A stretch of DNA of 64,000 nucleotides from an uncultured Candidatus Melainabacteria bacterium (GTDB lineage: Bacteria; Cyanobacteriota; Vampirovibrionia; Gastranaerophilales; Gastranaerophilaceae): NCBI GenBank assembly GCA_934726055.1, contig CAKVCZ010000004.1, positions 62,001 through 126,000 on the forward strand, given 5' to 3'. The notes beneath the pieces are model-generated. The model was given only the letters and a program-made list of their open reading frames with translations. It ran no database searches and was not told the DNA's origin. How positions within the stretch are numbered: the stretch's first letter is position 1; every line of letters begins with the position of its first letter. The position numbers and the translations under genes are program-made. Shown here one piece after another: positions 37,584 through 46,739 of this stretch.

Positions 37584-38297
37584 TTATTTTATTTCAATAT
37601 CAATCTTACCGTTAGAAAAAATGTCATTTAATTTAAAAAGTTTACCATGTCCGGGTAATATCGTGAAATCTTTACTTAGATTTTGTATAAATGGCATAGT
37701 AACATTTTTGTATGTTTTGTTGTTACCTCTCGGAAATCTTGTAATAATTGGATATTCTTTTAATAGAGTATCTCCCGTAAAAATGACGATATCATCTAAA
37801 AATACAAAACAACTTCCTTTAGAATGACCTTGTAGTTTTTTAAATTTTAAATGATGTTGATTCCATTCATATTCAAATTCTTCATCAAAAGTTATGTCAG
37901 AAGTTGCAATAAATGGTTCATATTCTTTATTAAACTTCTCAAGCAAACTAGACCCTTCTTTTTTATCTTTTTCTTCTAAAATAAAAGATATTAGTATAGG
38001 TCTTGTATTTTTTTTATCGGAAATATAGTCAGAAGTTTCTTTGGTCGAAATTACAGTTGTTTTAAAATTATCCTGTAACCACTTTAACCCTGAAACGTGA
38101 TCAGGGTGTTCATGAGTCAAAATAATTGTTATATCTTTTATTTCAGAACCAAACAGAACATTTGCAATATCGTCGTTTTTATGCGGGTCAATTATCAATG
38201 CTCTGTTGTTTTCAATAATCATATACATATTTGAATCAATATATTCAAATATGGAATTATAAATAGTTAAATTGTTATTTTGAAAAATCAATTCCAT
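37584..38297 (-). CDS. Metallo-beta-lactamase-fold hydrolase
   Basis: 237 residues with the zinc motif THEHPDHV (H-x-H-x-D-H), LQGHSKGSCFVFL, FTGDTLL and PGHG, so all metal ligands are present. Glyoxalase II-like thioesterases share this pattern. Its start overlaps the ACP gene by 23 bases, so it could release the finished chain from ACP as a thioesterase, doing the job LuxD has in lux operons; that is inference. No signal peptide. Confidence 0.78.
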   Translation of the reverse strand: MELIFQNNNLTIYNSIFEYIDSNMYMIIENNRALIIDPHKNDDIANVLFGSEIKDITIILTHEHPDHVSGLKWLQDNFKTTVISTKETSDYISDKKNTRPILISFILEEKDKKEGSSLLEKFNKEYEPFIATSDITFDEEFEYEWNQHHLKFKKLQGHSKGSCFVFLDDIVIFTGDTLLKEYPIITRFPRGNNKTYKNVTMPFIQNLSKDFTILPGHGKLFKLNDIFSNGKIDIEIK

Positions 38298-38520
38298 AAT
38301 TTTTTTCTAATATTTCTTTTCCTTTATCAAAAGAACTCAAATCAATGATATCTTCAGTTTCCATCATGATATCAAAAGCTTCTTCTAAATTAGCCACTAA
38401 TCCCATGTGTCCAACAGAGTCCCAAGCTTTGATATCTTGATATTTTAAGCCATTTGTTTCTTCTTCAGAAATTTCAAACGAATCAACAAACGCCTGAGTA
38501 TATTTTTCTAAATTTGTCAT
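38275..38520 (-). CDS. Acyl carrier protein 2
   Basis: 81-residue acidic helical protein with the phosphopantetheine attachment site AWDSVGHMGLV (Ser in DSV). AAAGGGG precedes the ATG, one base after the transketolase stop. It is distinct in sequence from the other carrier at 44071 and from housekeeping ACPs (DSLD), which points to dedicated partners inside the operon. Confidence 0.85.
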   Translation of the reverse strand: MTNLEKYTQAFVDSFEISEEETNGLKYQDIKAWDSVGHMGLVANLEEAFDIMMETEDIIDLSSFDKGKEILEKNYGIDFSK

Positions 38521-38521
38521 T

Positions 38522-39490
38522 CTATTCCCCTTTATATTCTTTTTCTATCCTATTCGCAATTTGCTCAGCTGTCAAGCCATATTGTTCAACTAAATAGTTA
38601 TATTCTCCAGGTTTTATATAATTATCTTTAATTCCTATAATTAGATGTTTTGGTCGTTTTTCTAATGCAGACAATTCTTCTGCCACAGCTCCTCCTAAGC
38701 CTCCAATAATAGAATGCTCTTCAACGGTTACAATGAGTTTTGCATTAATACAATTTTGAATTGAATTTTTATCCAAAGGCTTAATTGTATGCATATTTAC
38801 AACTTTTACACTTAATCCTTGCTCTTCTAAAATTTTAGCAGTTTTAATCGAATTATACACCATAGTTCCAGTTGCTATAATGGCTATATCTGAGCCATCC
38901 TGAATTGTAATAGCTTTACCAATTTCAAAATCATAATCTTCTTTATAAACAATAGGATTATTCATCCAACCTGAAAGTCTTATGTATGTGGGACTTTCGT
39001 TTTGTGCTGCTGCAATCAATGCTTTAGCAGTTTCAGTACAATCAGCAGGTGACAAAACAACCATATTTGGAATAGTTCTTGTAATAGCTATATCTTCAAT
39101 ACTCATATGTGTCGCACCGTATTGACCTATAGCAAGTCCGGCACTTAATCCAACAATTTTTACTCCTAGTCCCATATATCCCATATTTATTTTTATTTGG
39201 TCATAGCATCTGGTTGTAGAAAATGTTGCTTGAGCAGTTACAAATGGTCTTAACCCTTCTTTTGCCATTCCTGCTGCAATTCCAATCATATTTTGTTCAG
39301 CTATCCCAACATTATAATATTTATCAGGATATTGATCTCTAAAGTATTCAAGTCCAGCAGGAGAACATTGGTCAGCAGCTAAAACAACAATTTTTGCATC
39401 AATTTTGGGAAATTCTAAGGCAACTTGCCCGAAAGTTCTATGAGAACCTAATAAAGAATATGTTCTTATAGTTTGTCTATTAAGTTCCAT
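38522..39490 (-). CDS. Transketolase, C-terminal subunit
   Basis: 322 residues covering the pyrimidine-binding and C-terminal domains of a split transketolase: GIAEQNMIGIAAGMAKEG contains the ThDP-activating Glu, followed by YDQIKINM, GATHMSIEDIA, LSPADCTETAKAL and VTVEEHSIIGGLGGAVAE. It would act with the product of the next gene as an alpha2-beta2 enzyme that transfers two-carbon ketol units. In this operon the acceptor may be an aldehyde made by the LuxC-like reductase. Confidence 0.88.
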   Translation of the reverse strand: MELNRQTIRTYSLLGSHRTFGQVALEFPKIDAKIVVLAADQCSPAGLEYFRDQYPDKYYNVGIAEQNMIGIAAGMAKEGLRPFVTAQATFSTTRCYDQIKINMGYMGLGVKIVGLSAGLAIGQYGATHMSIEDIAITRTIPNMVVLSPADCTETAKALIAAAQNESPTYIRLSGWMNNPIVYKEDYDFEIGKAITIQDGSDIAIIATGTMVYNSIKTAKILEEQGLSVKVVNMHTIKPLDKNSIQNCINAKLIVTVEEHSIIGGLGGAVAEELSALEKRPKHLIIGIKDNYIKPGEYNYLVEQYGLTAEQIANRIEKEYKGE

Positions 39491-40314
39491 TATTTTGCCT
39501 CCAATTCTTCAACGGCTTTTTTGTATAAATCATCATTTAAGACTCCAATATGCCAATTATATTGGTTTTCAATAAAAGAAACCCCTTTACCTTTTATTGT
39601 GTTTGCAAAAATTACAACAGGTTGTTTTTGATTTTTTATAGCGATATTAAAAGTTTCAAACAAATCCTTTACATTATGCCCGTTACAAGTTAATGTATTC
39701 CAACCAAAACTTTTCCATTTATCTTCTAACGAACCTTGATTCATAATTGTCTCAATAGAACCATCTAATTGAAGATTATTTTTATCAATAATTAAAATAA
39801 TATTGTCTAATTTAAAATGAAATGCAGACATTGCAGCTTCCCAAATAGAACCCTCATCACATTCTCCATCACCCATTAGTACATAAATTTTTGAAGTATT
39901 GTTTTTCTTTTGTTTTAATGCTAAAGCTGAACCGACACCCAATGATAAGCCATGTCCCAAACTACCTGTGGAAAATTCAATTCCTTTTGAAACATTCATG
40001 TATGGATGAGTTGAAAATGATGAGCCATTCTTTTTAAATGTAGCCATATCTTCATCTGATAATAAACCAAGTCGGTACATTACTGCATATTGTGCCATTG
40101 CACCATGACCTTTACTCATTATAAATCTATCTCTTAATTCATCCGTAAGATTATTTTTATTTAGATTCATTATGCCAGAATATAATACAGACAGAATTTC
40201 AACAATAGATAATGAACCTCCGATATGAGTACCATTAGTTCCTGCTTTATATGTTAAATCAACAATATCGCGTCTTACTTGTTTTGCTAGGTTTTGAGTT
40301 TCTAAAATATTCAT
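39490..40314 (-). CDS. Transketolase, N-terminal subunit
   Basis: 274 residues with the ThDP diphosphate-binding module: GHGAMAQYAV, STGSLGHGLSLGVGSAL, and GDGECDEGSIWEAAM followed by NNLQLDG. The stop and start codons overlap those of its C-terminal partner by one base. Split transketolases of this kind occur in central metabolism of some bacteria and inside polysaccharide loci; the position in this acyl/glycan operon favours a dedicated role. Confidence 0.88.
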   Translation of the reverse strand: MNILETQNLAKQVRRDIVDLTYKAGTNGTHIGGSLSIVEILSVLYSGIMNLNKNNLTDELRDRFIMSKGHGAMAQYAVMYRLGLLSDEDMATFKKNGSSFSTHPYMNVSKGIEFSTGSLGHGLSLGVGSALALKQKKNNTSKIYVLMGDGECDEGSIWEAAMSAFHFKLDNIILIIDKNNLQLDGSIETIMNQGSLEDKWKSFGWNTLTCNGHNVKDLFETFNIAIKNQKQPVVIFANTIKGKGVSFIENQYNWHIGVLNDDLYKKAVEELEAK

Positions 40315-41054
40315 TATAATAGTCCTCCATCAACCCTAATGTTTTGTCCTGTTATAAAAGCTGAATCATCTGAAGCTAAGAATTTTACAACTTTTGCGAT
40401 ATCTTCAACTTCAGCCATTCGTCCTAAAACAGTTCTTTGTTTAAAATATTCTATTTCTTCTTCTTTAAGCCCTTTTCTCATATCAGTGTTAACAAGACCT
40501 AAAGATAGTGTATTTACTCTAATTCCGTATCTTCCATATTCAGCTGCTAAATTTTTAGCCCATGTAATCAAGGCTGCTTTTGAACTTGCATATGCAGTTT
40601 GTCCCTCAGACATAATTAATGCTGTTACTGAAGAAATATTAATAATTGATCCAAATTTTTGTCTTGTCATAAATCTCAAAATGTATTGAGTTAATTCCAT
40701 TTGTGCAAATAAATTTATATCAAAAATTTCTTTAATTTTTGATATTGGTGTCTGTCCAAACATAGATACATTTGCAACTCCAGCATTATTGACTAATATA
40801 TCAATGGGTAATTTTTGACTATGTATTTGTTTTATTGCTGATTTCATTCCTTCTGAATCGGTGATATCAAAATAAATGGGAGTTATATTAACTCCATATT
40901 TATCTTTAATTTCTGATATTATTTGAAGAAATTCCGGAGTTTCTTTTCTCGCATGAGCAATGATATTTGTTCCATTTTGAGCAAGTTCCTCGAGTACAGC
41001 TCTTCCAATTCCTCTATTTGATCCTGTAATAAGTGCAGTTTTATTTTTTAACAT
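40314..41054 (-). CDS. SDR-family reductase (FabG-like) 2
   Basis: 246-residue short-chain dehydrogenase with TGSNRGIGRAV, NNAGVANVSM, the catalytic Ser in NISSVTALI, the YASSK Tyr/Lys pair, and a C-terminal ITGQNIRVDGGLL typical of 3-oxoacyl-ACP reductases. It overlaps the dehydratase gene by 14 bases and the transketolase gene by 1. It probably reduces a 3-oxoacyl-ACP made by one of the two KASIII-type synthases. Confidence 0.85.
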   Translation of the reverse strand: MLKNKTALITGSNRGIGRAVLEELAQNGTNIIAHARKETPEFLQIISEIKDKYGVNITPIYFDITDSEGMKSAIKQIHSQKLPIDILVNNAGVANVSMFGQTPISKIKEIFDINLFAQMELTQYILRFMTRQKFGSIINISSVTALIMSEGQTAYASSKAALITWAKNLAAEYGRYGIRVNTLSLGLVNTDMRKGLKEEEIEYFKQRTVLGRMAEVEDIAKVVKFLASDDSAFITGQNIRVDGGLL

Positions 41055-41550
41055 TTTTAGTATCCTTTTCTAATGGTGTGAATGCTTGTAACAAATCAGG
41101 AACTAGCATTTGAAAGTCAGCTTCTATAGTAGGTACTTGCTTCCCATCTCGGATTACATAACCTTCCCCAGATGCATTTATTATACCTCTTTTAAATGTT
41201 TTAATTTTGGAAAAGGTGTATAGTTGGTCTCCAGGGAATACACCGTTTATAATGTTAACATTTATAAATTTCTTAACAACAATTTTTTTGTTTTCCATTA
41301 TATCAAGCGTATGAATAGCAAGAGCTGCTGTTTGCATTAATGATTCCAATAAAAACACCCCTGGTACTATTGGTTCATCTTCAAAATGACATTTAAAAAA
41401 CCACTCATTGTATGCAAAATTTTTTATTCCTCTTGCATATTCTCCAGGAGCTACTTCTGCCTTTTCTATAAATATGTATGGTATTTTATCTTTTAGATAT
41501 GTAAGTAAATTCTTGTGGTCAATGTTTATTATTTTATTATGATTACTCAT
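41041..41550 (-). CDS. FabZ/FabA-like hot-dog dehydratase
   Basis: 169 residues with the FabZ signature in the form CHFEDEPIVPGVFLLESL: the catalytic His and the downstream Glu are kept. It would dehydrate a 3-hydroxyacyl-ACP, so the chain can be desaturated or fully reduced. Overlaps KASIII-2 (8 bases) and SDR-2 (14 bases). A bent variant without dehydratase activity is possible. Confidence 0.8.
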   Translation of the reverse strand: MSNHNKIINIDHKNLLTYLKDKIPYIFIEKAEVAPGEYARGIKNFAYNEWFFKCHFEDEPIVPGVFLLESLMQTAALAIHTLDIMENKKIVVKKFINVNIINGVFPGDQLYTFSKIKTFKRGIINASGEGYVIRDGKQVPTIEADFQMLVPDLLQAFTPLEKDTKNVKK

Positions 41551-42685
41551 TTATTTCTCCTTTGTAATATTTTATCCAATAATCAATTTGTTCTTGTCTG
41601 GTTGGAAAATTGGTTGGGGTTTTGTAGTACTCAATTCCACCATTAACGGTTTTAGATAGATTTAATATACTAAATCCAAAAGATAATCCTCCTCCAAATG
41701 TCGCTAACATAACATTATTTACTTTTTTATTTTCCAAAATATCACAAATATTCATCGGTGTTGATGATATTCCACAATTTCCATATTTTGTAAATGTTTC
41801 CGTGCTATATTTATTTTCTTGTATTCCTGAGTGTCTTGCAATTGTATCTACAATTTGTTTATTCGCTTGATGAATTGCAAAATAATCAATGTCTTTTTTT
41901 TCTAAATGTGCAAAATTTAGTATATCATTTATTCCTTTTGGTCCAATTATAGACGTATATTTAAAAATGTCAAACCCTTTTAATATAGCTTCCCACATAT
42001 ACCACTCATTGCCAGCATTATCTAATATTTTTAAATCTGCAATATCTTTTTTTACAGGTAATTTAAATCCTCTTGCTGGTGCTACTATATTTTTCCAACC
42101 TTTTCCATTAGTGCCTGTATAAAAGTAGGATGGTTCTATATTATTTGTATGTTCGATTAGAGTCGCAACTGCACCATCACCAAATAGAATACACACATTA
42201 CGATTTTTTGTATTTGTGTGTGTGCTACCGATATCTGAAGATATTAAAAGACATTTTTTTACAGTACCTGCTTCAATCATAGAAAATAAATTCCACAAGT
42301 GATAGACATATCCAGAGCAAGCCAAACCTGAAAAATCAAAGCACGAAACTGATTCAGGTAAATCAAGTTTGCCATGCATGATACAGGCAGATGCGGGATA
42401 CGCATAGTCATGACCAGATGAAGCAAAAGCAAGAACATCAATGTCATTAATATTCATTTTACATTTTTTTTCTAAATTTATTATAGTTTGTTCTGCAAGC
42501 TCAATATTACCAACCCCTTCATCTACAATATGTCTTTTCCCAAGACCTAAAATTTTCTTATTTCTTTCAAGTTTTTTAAGGTCATTATCATAGTATTGAA
42601 TCTCGTCGTCAATATTGATATAATTTTCGGGTACTACACCTGCAATTGCGGATATTTTTACATGTTTAAAACTTGAAAAGCCCAT
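41543..42685 (-). CDS. KASIII-type 3-oxoacyl-ACP synthase 2
   Basis: 380 residues, thiolase fold. The FabH triad is intact: Cys123 in SGLACSGYVYHL, His272 in AIHQANKQ and Asn303 in YGNCGISS. FGDGAVATLIE is also typical. It is ~50 residues longer than FabH and ends with a tail (TRQEQIDYWIKYYKGE) closely matching the tail of the other KASIII here, so the two are paralogues. It would condense an acyl starter with malonyl-ACP. Confidence 0.87.
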   Translation of the reverse strand: MGFSSFKHVKISAIAGVVPENYINIDDEIQYYDNDLKKLERNKKILGLGKRHIVDEGVGNIELAEQTIINLEKKCKMNINDIDVLAFASSGHDYAYPASACIMHGKLDLPESVSCFDFSGLACSGYVYHLWNLFSMIEAGTVKKCLLISSDIGSTHTNTKNRNVCILFGDGAVATLIEHTNNIEPSYFYTGTNGKGWKNIVAPARGFKLPVKKDIADLKILDNAGNEWYMWEAILKGFDIFKYTSIIGPKGINDILNFAHLEKKDIDYFAIHQANKQIVDTIARHSGIQENKYSTETFTKYGNCGISSTPMNICDILENKKVNNVMLATFGGGLSFGFSILNLSKTVNGGIEYYKTPTNFPTRQEQIDYWIKYYKGEINE

Positions 42686-43326
42686 TACTCTGCTACTCCT
42701 ATTTTTACTGCCGGATTACCTTGCATATAACAGTTATTACTGCAACCTTTGTAAATTACGCTCATTGGTGCGATTTTATTATTATTTCCTATTTTCGATT
42801 TTGGTAAAAATACAGATCCGATTGCAATTTCATTATTATTTCCTATTTTGGAATTACCCAATACATGACTGCGCGGTCCAAAAAAATTAAAATCGCCGAT
42901 TCCACTATCGTGACCGATAACCACATTTCCGTTAAACACATTTCCGTTTCCGATTTTTATATTTACAGTACTAATTGTGTTCATAAAAATGTTCGCTTCT
43001 CCGTATTCAAGCGAATCTGAACTCCAACAATCTATACACAAAGTATAAAATTTACAACCTAGTTTTTTCAAATCATTATATATTTTTTCCCTTAATTTTG
43101 GAAATGCTGCTCCAATTATACAATATTCATCATCTTGAAATTTATGCTCAGACACTTCACCTAAATATAAATATTGATAGGATTTATAATCAACGGTATG
43201 CCCATAACCACCATGACCTAAAAAACCGCCAAATATAACTTCTGTATTATAACTAGGCAAATGAACCAATACATTATAGCATTCTCTTGCAAAACCATCT
43301 CCACCGACAATGAATATTTTTTTCAT
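42685..43326 (-). CDS. NeuD-like sugar O/N-acyltransferase
   Basis: 213 residues: an N-terminal Rossmann-like domain (IFIVGGDGFARECYNVL) and a C-terminal left-handed beta helix of hexapeptide repeats (VIGHDSGIGDFNFFGP, SKIGNNNEIAIGS, SKIGNNNKIAP), ending YMQGNPAVKIG. This is the PglD/NeuD architecture that transfers acyl groups from CoA or ACP to sugars. Inside an operon making special acyl-ACPs, it is the best candidate for the enzyme that places the acyl group on a nucleotide sugar. Confidence 0.8.
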   Translation of the reverse strand: MKKIFIVGGDGFARECYNVLVHLPSYNTEVIFGGFLGHGGYGHTVDYKSYQYLYLGEVSEHKFQDDEYCIIGAAFPKLREKIYNDLKKLGCKFYTLCIDCWSSDSLEYGEANIFMNTISTVNIKIGNGNVFNGNVVIGHDSGIGDFNFFGPRSHVLGNSKIGNNNEIAIGSVFLPKSKIGNNNKIAPMSVIYKGCSNNCYMQGNPAVKIGVAE

Positions 43327-44067
43327 TTATAGAACTCCTCCGGAATCAATGATATAATTTTGACCGGAAATAAATTTTGCTTTATCTGAAAGTAAATATA
43401 CAATCATATTGGCAACATCATTCGGCTCTCCAAAACCAAATGGATAAAGCTCTTTTTGGGATTCTTCATAGCCTTCTATGTTATTTATTGGTGTTTTTAT
43501 ATTTGAAGGTGATACACAATTTATTCTAAGTCCTTTCCCAATAATTTCTTTAGATATGCATTTTATTGAAGCTAAAAGTGCAGATTTTGACCCTGAATAT
43601 GCTATATGTCCTTTATCTCTTGCAAGGGCCGCAATAGAAGAAATTACTACAATTGATGTGCCTAAACCAATGTTATTTCGTTTATCCGCTACACCTTTTA
43701 TCATTTCTAAAGGTGCAAAATAATTTATTTCAAAAGTCTTTTTTAAAACATCATAGTCAAGTGCTTGTAGAGTCGTAAATTGTCCAATTCCAGCACAATA
43801 AGCCATGCCAGAAAATTTTTCATATTTTTCTTTTAATGCTTTAATATACTTTGGTAAACCTTCAATATTTTCGGTTAGGTCTTTTTGTTCCAAGAACATA
43901 TTTTCTGGGTATTTACATTTTGCTTTCATCCCTTCAAGATGTTCTAAATTTCTGCCAATACCAACAACGCTGGCACCTAATTCATTCAATAGAATAGCAG
44001 TAGCTTCACCAAGACCTGATGAGGCACCTGTTACTATGTATATCTGTTCTTTGTTAAAAGAAATCAT
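43327..44067 (-). CDS. SDR-family reductase 1
   Basis: 246-residue short-chain dehydrogenase with TGASSGLGEAT, AYCAGIGQF, VISSIAALA and the catalytic YSGSK; the C-terminus FISGQNYIIDSGGVL is FabG-like. It lies 3 bases after the ACP-1 gene and directly before the acyltransferase gene, so it probably works on the ACP-1-bound product of KASIII-1. Confidence 0.85.
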   Translation of the reverse strand: MISFNKEQIYIVTGASSGLGEATAILLNELGASVVGIGRNLEHLEGMKAKCKYPENMFLEQKDLTENIEGLPKYIKALKEKYEKFSGMAYCAGIGQFTTLQALDYDVLKKTFEINYFAPLEMIKGVADKRNNIGLGTSIVVISSIAALARDKGHIAYSGSKSALLASIKCISKEIIGKGLRINCVSPSNIKTPINNIEGYEESQKELYPFGFGEPNDVANMIVYLLSDKAKFISGQNYIIDSGGVL

Positions 44068-44070
44068 ATC

Positions 44071-44289
44071 TTATAGACCTGCTTTTTTTGCTATATCCTC
44101 AATCGTAGTCATTGATTTATAATCTGCCATTCCTGTTTTTACTCCGAAATTTTTATCTAAGAATGCCATTGTTGACATAATTGATAAAGAATCCCATTCT
44201 TCTAAGTCTGCCAATACTGTATCAAATGTTAAATCTTCTTCTGTTTGTAATACGTCTGTCATTTCTTCTAGAAATTCTGCTCTGTTCAT
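44071..44289 (-). CDS. Acyl carrier protein 1
   Basis: 72-residue carrier with the attachment site EEWDSLSIMSTM (Ser in DSL), strongly acidic. Its ATG overlaps the KASIII-1 stop by one base. Pairing of an ACP with each KASIII/SDR set suggests two dedicated acyl-building modules in one operon. Confidence 0.86.
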   Translation of the reverse strand: MNRAEFLEEMTDVLQTEEDLTFDTVLADLEEWDSLSIMSTMAFLDKNFGVKTGMADYKSMTTIEDIAKKAGL

Positions 44290-45458
44290 TAATTGTTTTC
44301 TCCTTTAATTTTTTTTCTCCAATAATCTATATATTCATCTCTGGTTTTTACATAAGATGGTTTATTAAATGTTTTTATATCAAATATTTTTGTTTCAGAT
44401 AAATCTAAAATACTGGATATTGATATTAGCCCGTTACCAAATGCACAGCAGCATATTTTATGCATATCGGTATCTTTTGGTAGCATTGACAATGTTGTAG
44501 GAATTGAACACATTGTGTTATTACCATAAGTTTCAAAAGCACTGTAAGGAACTTTTTCTAAAGGAAAACCTGATGCTTCACCAACTGTTTGAATAATTTG
44601 TTTGTTTGCTTGATGTAAGCATAGGTAAGGAATATTATCAGGTGCTAATTTATTATAATCTAATATGCCTTTAATTGTTTTAGGTGCATAATTCATTGTA
44701 AAATCAAAAACGGAAACACCATCCATATAGCCACCCATTAAAGGTACTTCCATTCCAGTTTGCATTGTTATTTTTTCTTTTCTTAATTGCCCGAGTAATT
44801 CATAATCTTCGTCTGAATCAAATCTTAATCTAAATCTTGCATTTAATGAAAACGGAGAACAAATAGCTTCAAATCCTTCGCTTTTTGTTTCCACACAATA
44901 TGAAGACTTAATCTCTTTTTCAGAGTATTCAAGTAATGTTGCTACCCCGCCATCACCAAATATCGGAGCTGCATTTCTGTTAGCAGGATCAATACCGACT
45001 GATGGAGTATCACCATTTAACAAAAGAACTTTTTTAAATGCACCTGATTGAATCATTTGGCTTGCCATAAACAAACCAAACACCCAGCCGACACAACCTT
45101 GATTAATATCAGTTGCAATACAATCTTCCGATAAACCTAATTTGTCATGAATAAAATAAGCTGTTGACGGATTAACTACATCTGGTTGTTGAACAATAAA
45201 TACCAACGCATCAATAGTGCTCTTATCTATATTTAAATCATTAATTAAATTTAATGCTGCATCATAAGCTAAATCTGCGGGAGTAGTTGTATCATCAGTA
45301 ACTCTGCGTTTATAAAAACCAACCATTTTACGCATTCTGTCAATTTTTTTTACAGAATTCCCATAATATTGGGCTTCATCATAAATACAGATCTCCTTTT
45401 CTGGTACGATAGTGTTCATTCCAGATATTTTTACGTTTTTAAACTTATAACAATTCAT
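44289..45458 (-). CDS. KASIII-type 3-oxoacyl-ACP synthase 1
   Basis: 389 residues and first gene of the operon. Catalytic triad Cys122 in INQGCVGWVFGL, His282 in CLHQANKQ and Asn313 in YGNNTMCS. The C-terminal tail TRDEYIDYWRKKIKGE matches that of KASIII-2. A GAGGT ribosome-binding site and a promoter (45493-45520) precede it. It would start the pathway by joining an acyl-CoA or acyl-ACP to malonyl-ACP. Confidence 0.87.
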   Translation of the reverse strand: MNCYKFKNVKISGMNTIVPEKEICIYDEAQYYGNSVKKIDRMRKMVGFYKRRVTDDTTTPADLAYDAALNLINDLNIDKSTIDALVFIVQQPDVVNPSTAYFIHDKLGLSEDCIATDINQGCVGWVFGLFMASQMIQSGAFKKVLLLNGDTPSVGIDPANRNAAPIFGDGGVATLLEYSEKEIKSSYCVETKSEGFEAICSPFSLNARFRLRFDSDEDYELLGQLRKEKITMQTGMEVPLMGGYMDGVSVFDFTMNYAPKTIKGILDYNKLAPDNIPYLCLHQANKQIIQTVGEASGFPLEKVPYSAFETYGNNTMCSIPTTLSMLPKDTDMHKICCCAFGNGLISISSILDLSETKIFDIKTFNKPSYVKTRDEYIDYWRKKIKGENN

Positions 45459-45492
45459 TTTAAGTATACCTCGATTTTCATAATTTAATTTT

Positions 45493-45520
45493 ATTATAAT
45501 ATAAAAAAATATGTTGTAAA
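45493..45520 (-). promoter_or_regulatory. Promoter of the 15-gene acyl operon
   Basis: On the minus strand TTTACA, 16 bases, TATAAT, 35 bases before the KASIII-1 start. The genes downstream mostly overlap or nearly touch, with no further promoter-sized gaps except 55 bases before the ligase gene. Confidence 0.65.
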
Positions 45521-45545
45521 TTCCTTCGGGTATTTTTATGTATTT

Positions 45546-46739
45546 TTATATTTGAGGATAAAAATCGTATTCTTTATTATAAAATCTTTTTAAATTATCT
45601 TTGTATTTATTTTCTTGATAAAGTTCGTTATTTTTATTTAGCATTTCGATAATTGTTTGAGTATATAATTCTTTGTTATTACTTAAATGTTTAATATCAT
45701 CTACAATTAAATCTTGCATTTCGTCGTAAGAATTGTAAACATTTTTTAAATTTTTCCATGATGTATTTGGAAAAAATTCATCATTATATGCTGCTAAACC
45801 TACACTATTTACATATTGTGGTTGTGTAAAATATCCGTCCATTCCTTCACCAAAAGTTATTGTAAAATATGCCCTTGATATTAAATCCATATATTCAGAA
45901 AAAGTTAGATTTTGTACTGTTATCGTTTGCCAATCAGGTAATTCTTTTTTTAATTTATTTACTATTTTTTCTTTATTTTCATTTTCATCTGGTGATAAAA
46001 CTATTATTTTTTCTTTTTCTTCAAAAGAATACGATTTATACTTACCTAAATCAATATTAACAGAAAATAAGTGTGTTGGCATATTATATTTATCGCATAT
46101 CTCTTGCGTTGCATATCTGTTGTGAGCAATTGTTTGAGTAATGTTGTCGGTTAGAAGGTATAAATTTTTAATTTCTTCCAGCTTTGGCATTATTTCTATG
46201 TTTTGATTCATAATATTTATTTGTAACTTTTTTATTGATTTAAAAAATGTTTTATCATTTTCAGTTAAACTATTATAAAAATATTTTGTATAATATTCAG
46301 GTATATGTAAAATTAATTCTTCTATATTTTTGCAATTTTCAACTATTTGTTGAAACCTGTATATTTTTTCGTTATTCAAAAATTGATCATTTGTTGCGTA
46401 CGTAAACCTATCGTTAGGATAATTTGATAATATGCATAAAGAGTCTTTATTTATTTCTCTGGATGCTTCACATAAAGAATAAATAGACATAATTCCACCA
46501 TTAACTTTGCATTCAGATGGAACTAAGAATAGAATGAGCTTTTTAGCAATTTTTAAATCAGTCAAGTCCCAGCTATCTTGTATAGCCATTTCTTTTTGTG
46601 TTTCTTCCAATTTTTTATTTGTTTTGTCTATTTCAAGTTGTAATTTTCTATAATATTCTTTATTTCTAAATGAAAGCTTTATTCCCAAAATATTATATAC
46701 TGTACGATTTTCCTTGAGTTCTTTTGAAAAAAGTTTCAT
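45546..46739 (-). CDS. Putative glycosyltransferase with N-terminal LGIK motif
   Basis: 397 residues. The N-terminus NRTVYNILGIKLSFR resembles the short ILGIK-type motif found at the ends of many polysaccharide enzymes, followed by a coiled coil. The rest starts ILFLVPSECKVNGGIMSIYS, compatible with a GT-B glycosyltransferase, with a second half around IIVLSPDENENKEKI and ITFGEGMDGYFTQP. No close family is recognised. It is the last gene of a three-gene unit with an acyltransferase and an aminotransferase. Confidence 0.5.
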   Translation of the reverse strand: MKLFSKELKENRTVYNILGIKLSFRNKEYYRKLQLEIDKTNKKLEETQKEMAIQDSWDLTDLKIAKKLILFLVPSECKVNGGIMSIYSLCEASREINKDSLCILSNYPNDRFTYATNDQFLNNEKIYRFQQIVENCKNIEELILHIPEYYTKYFYNSLTENDKTFFKSIKKLQINIMNQNIEIMPKLEEIKNLYLLTDNITQTIAHNRYATQEICDKYNMPTHLFSVNIDLGKYKSYSFEEKEKIIVLSPDENENKEKIVNKLKKELPDWQTITVQNLTFSEYMDLISRAYFTITFGEGMDGYFTQPQYVNSVGLAAYNDEFFPNTSWKNLKNVYNSYDEMQDLIVDDIKHLSNNKELYTQTIIEMLNKNNELYQENKYKDNLKRFYNKEYDFYPQI

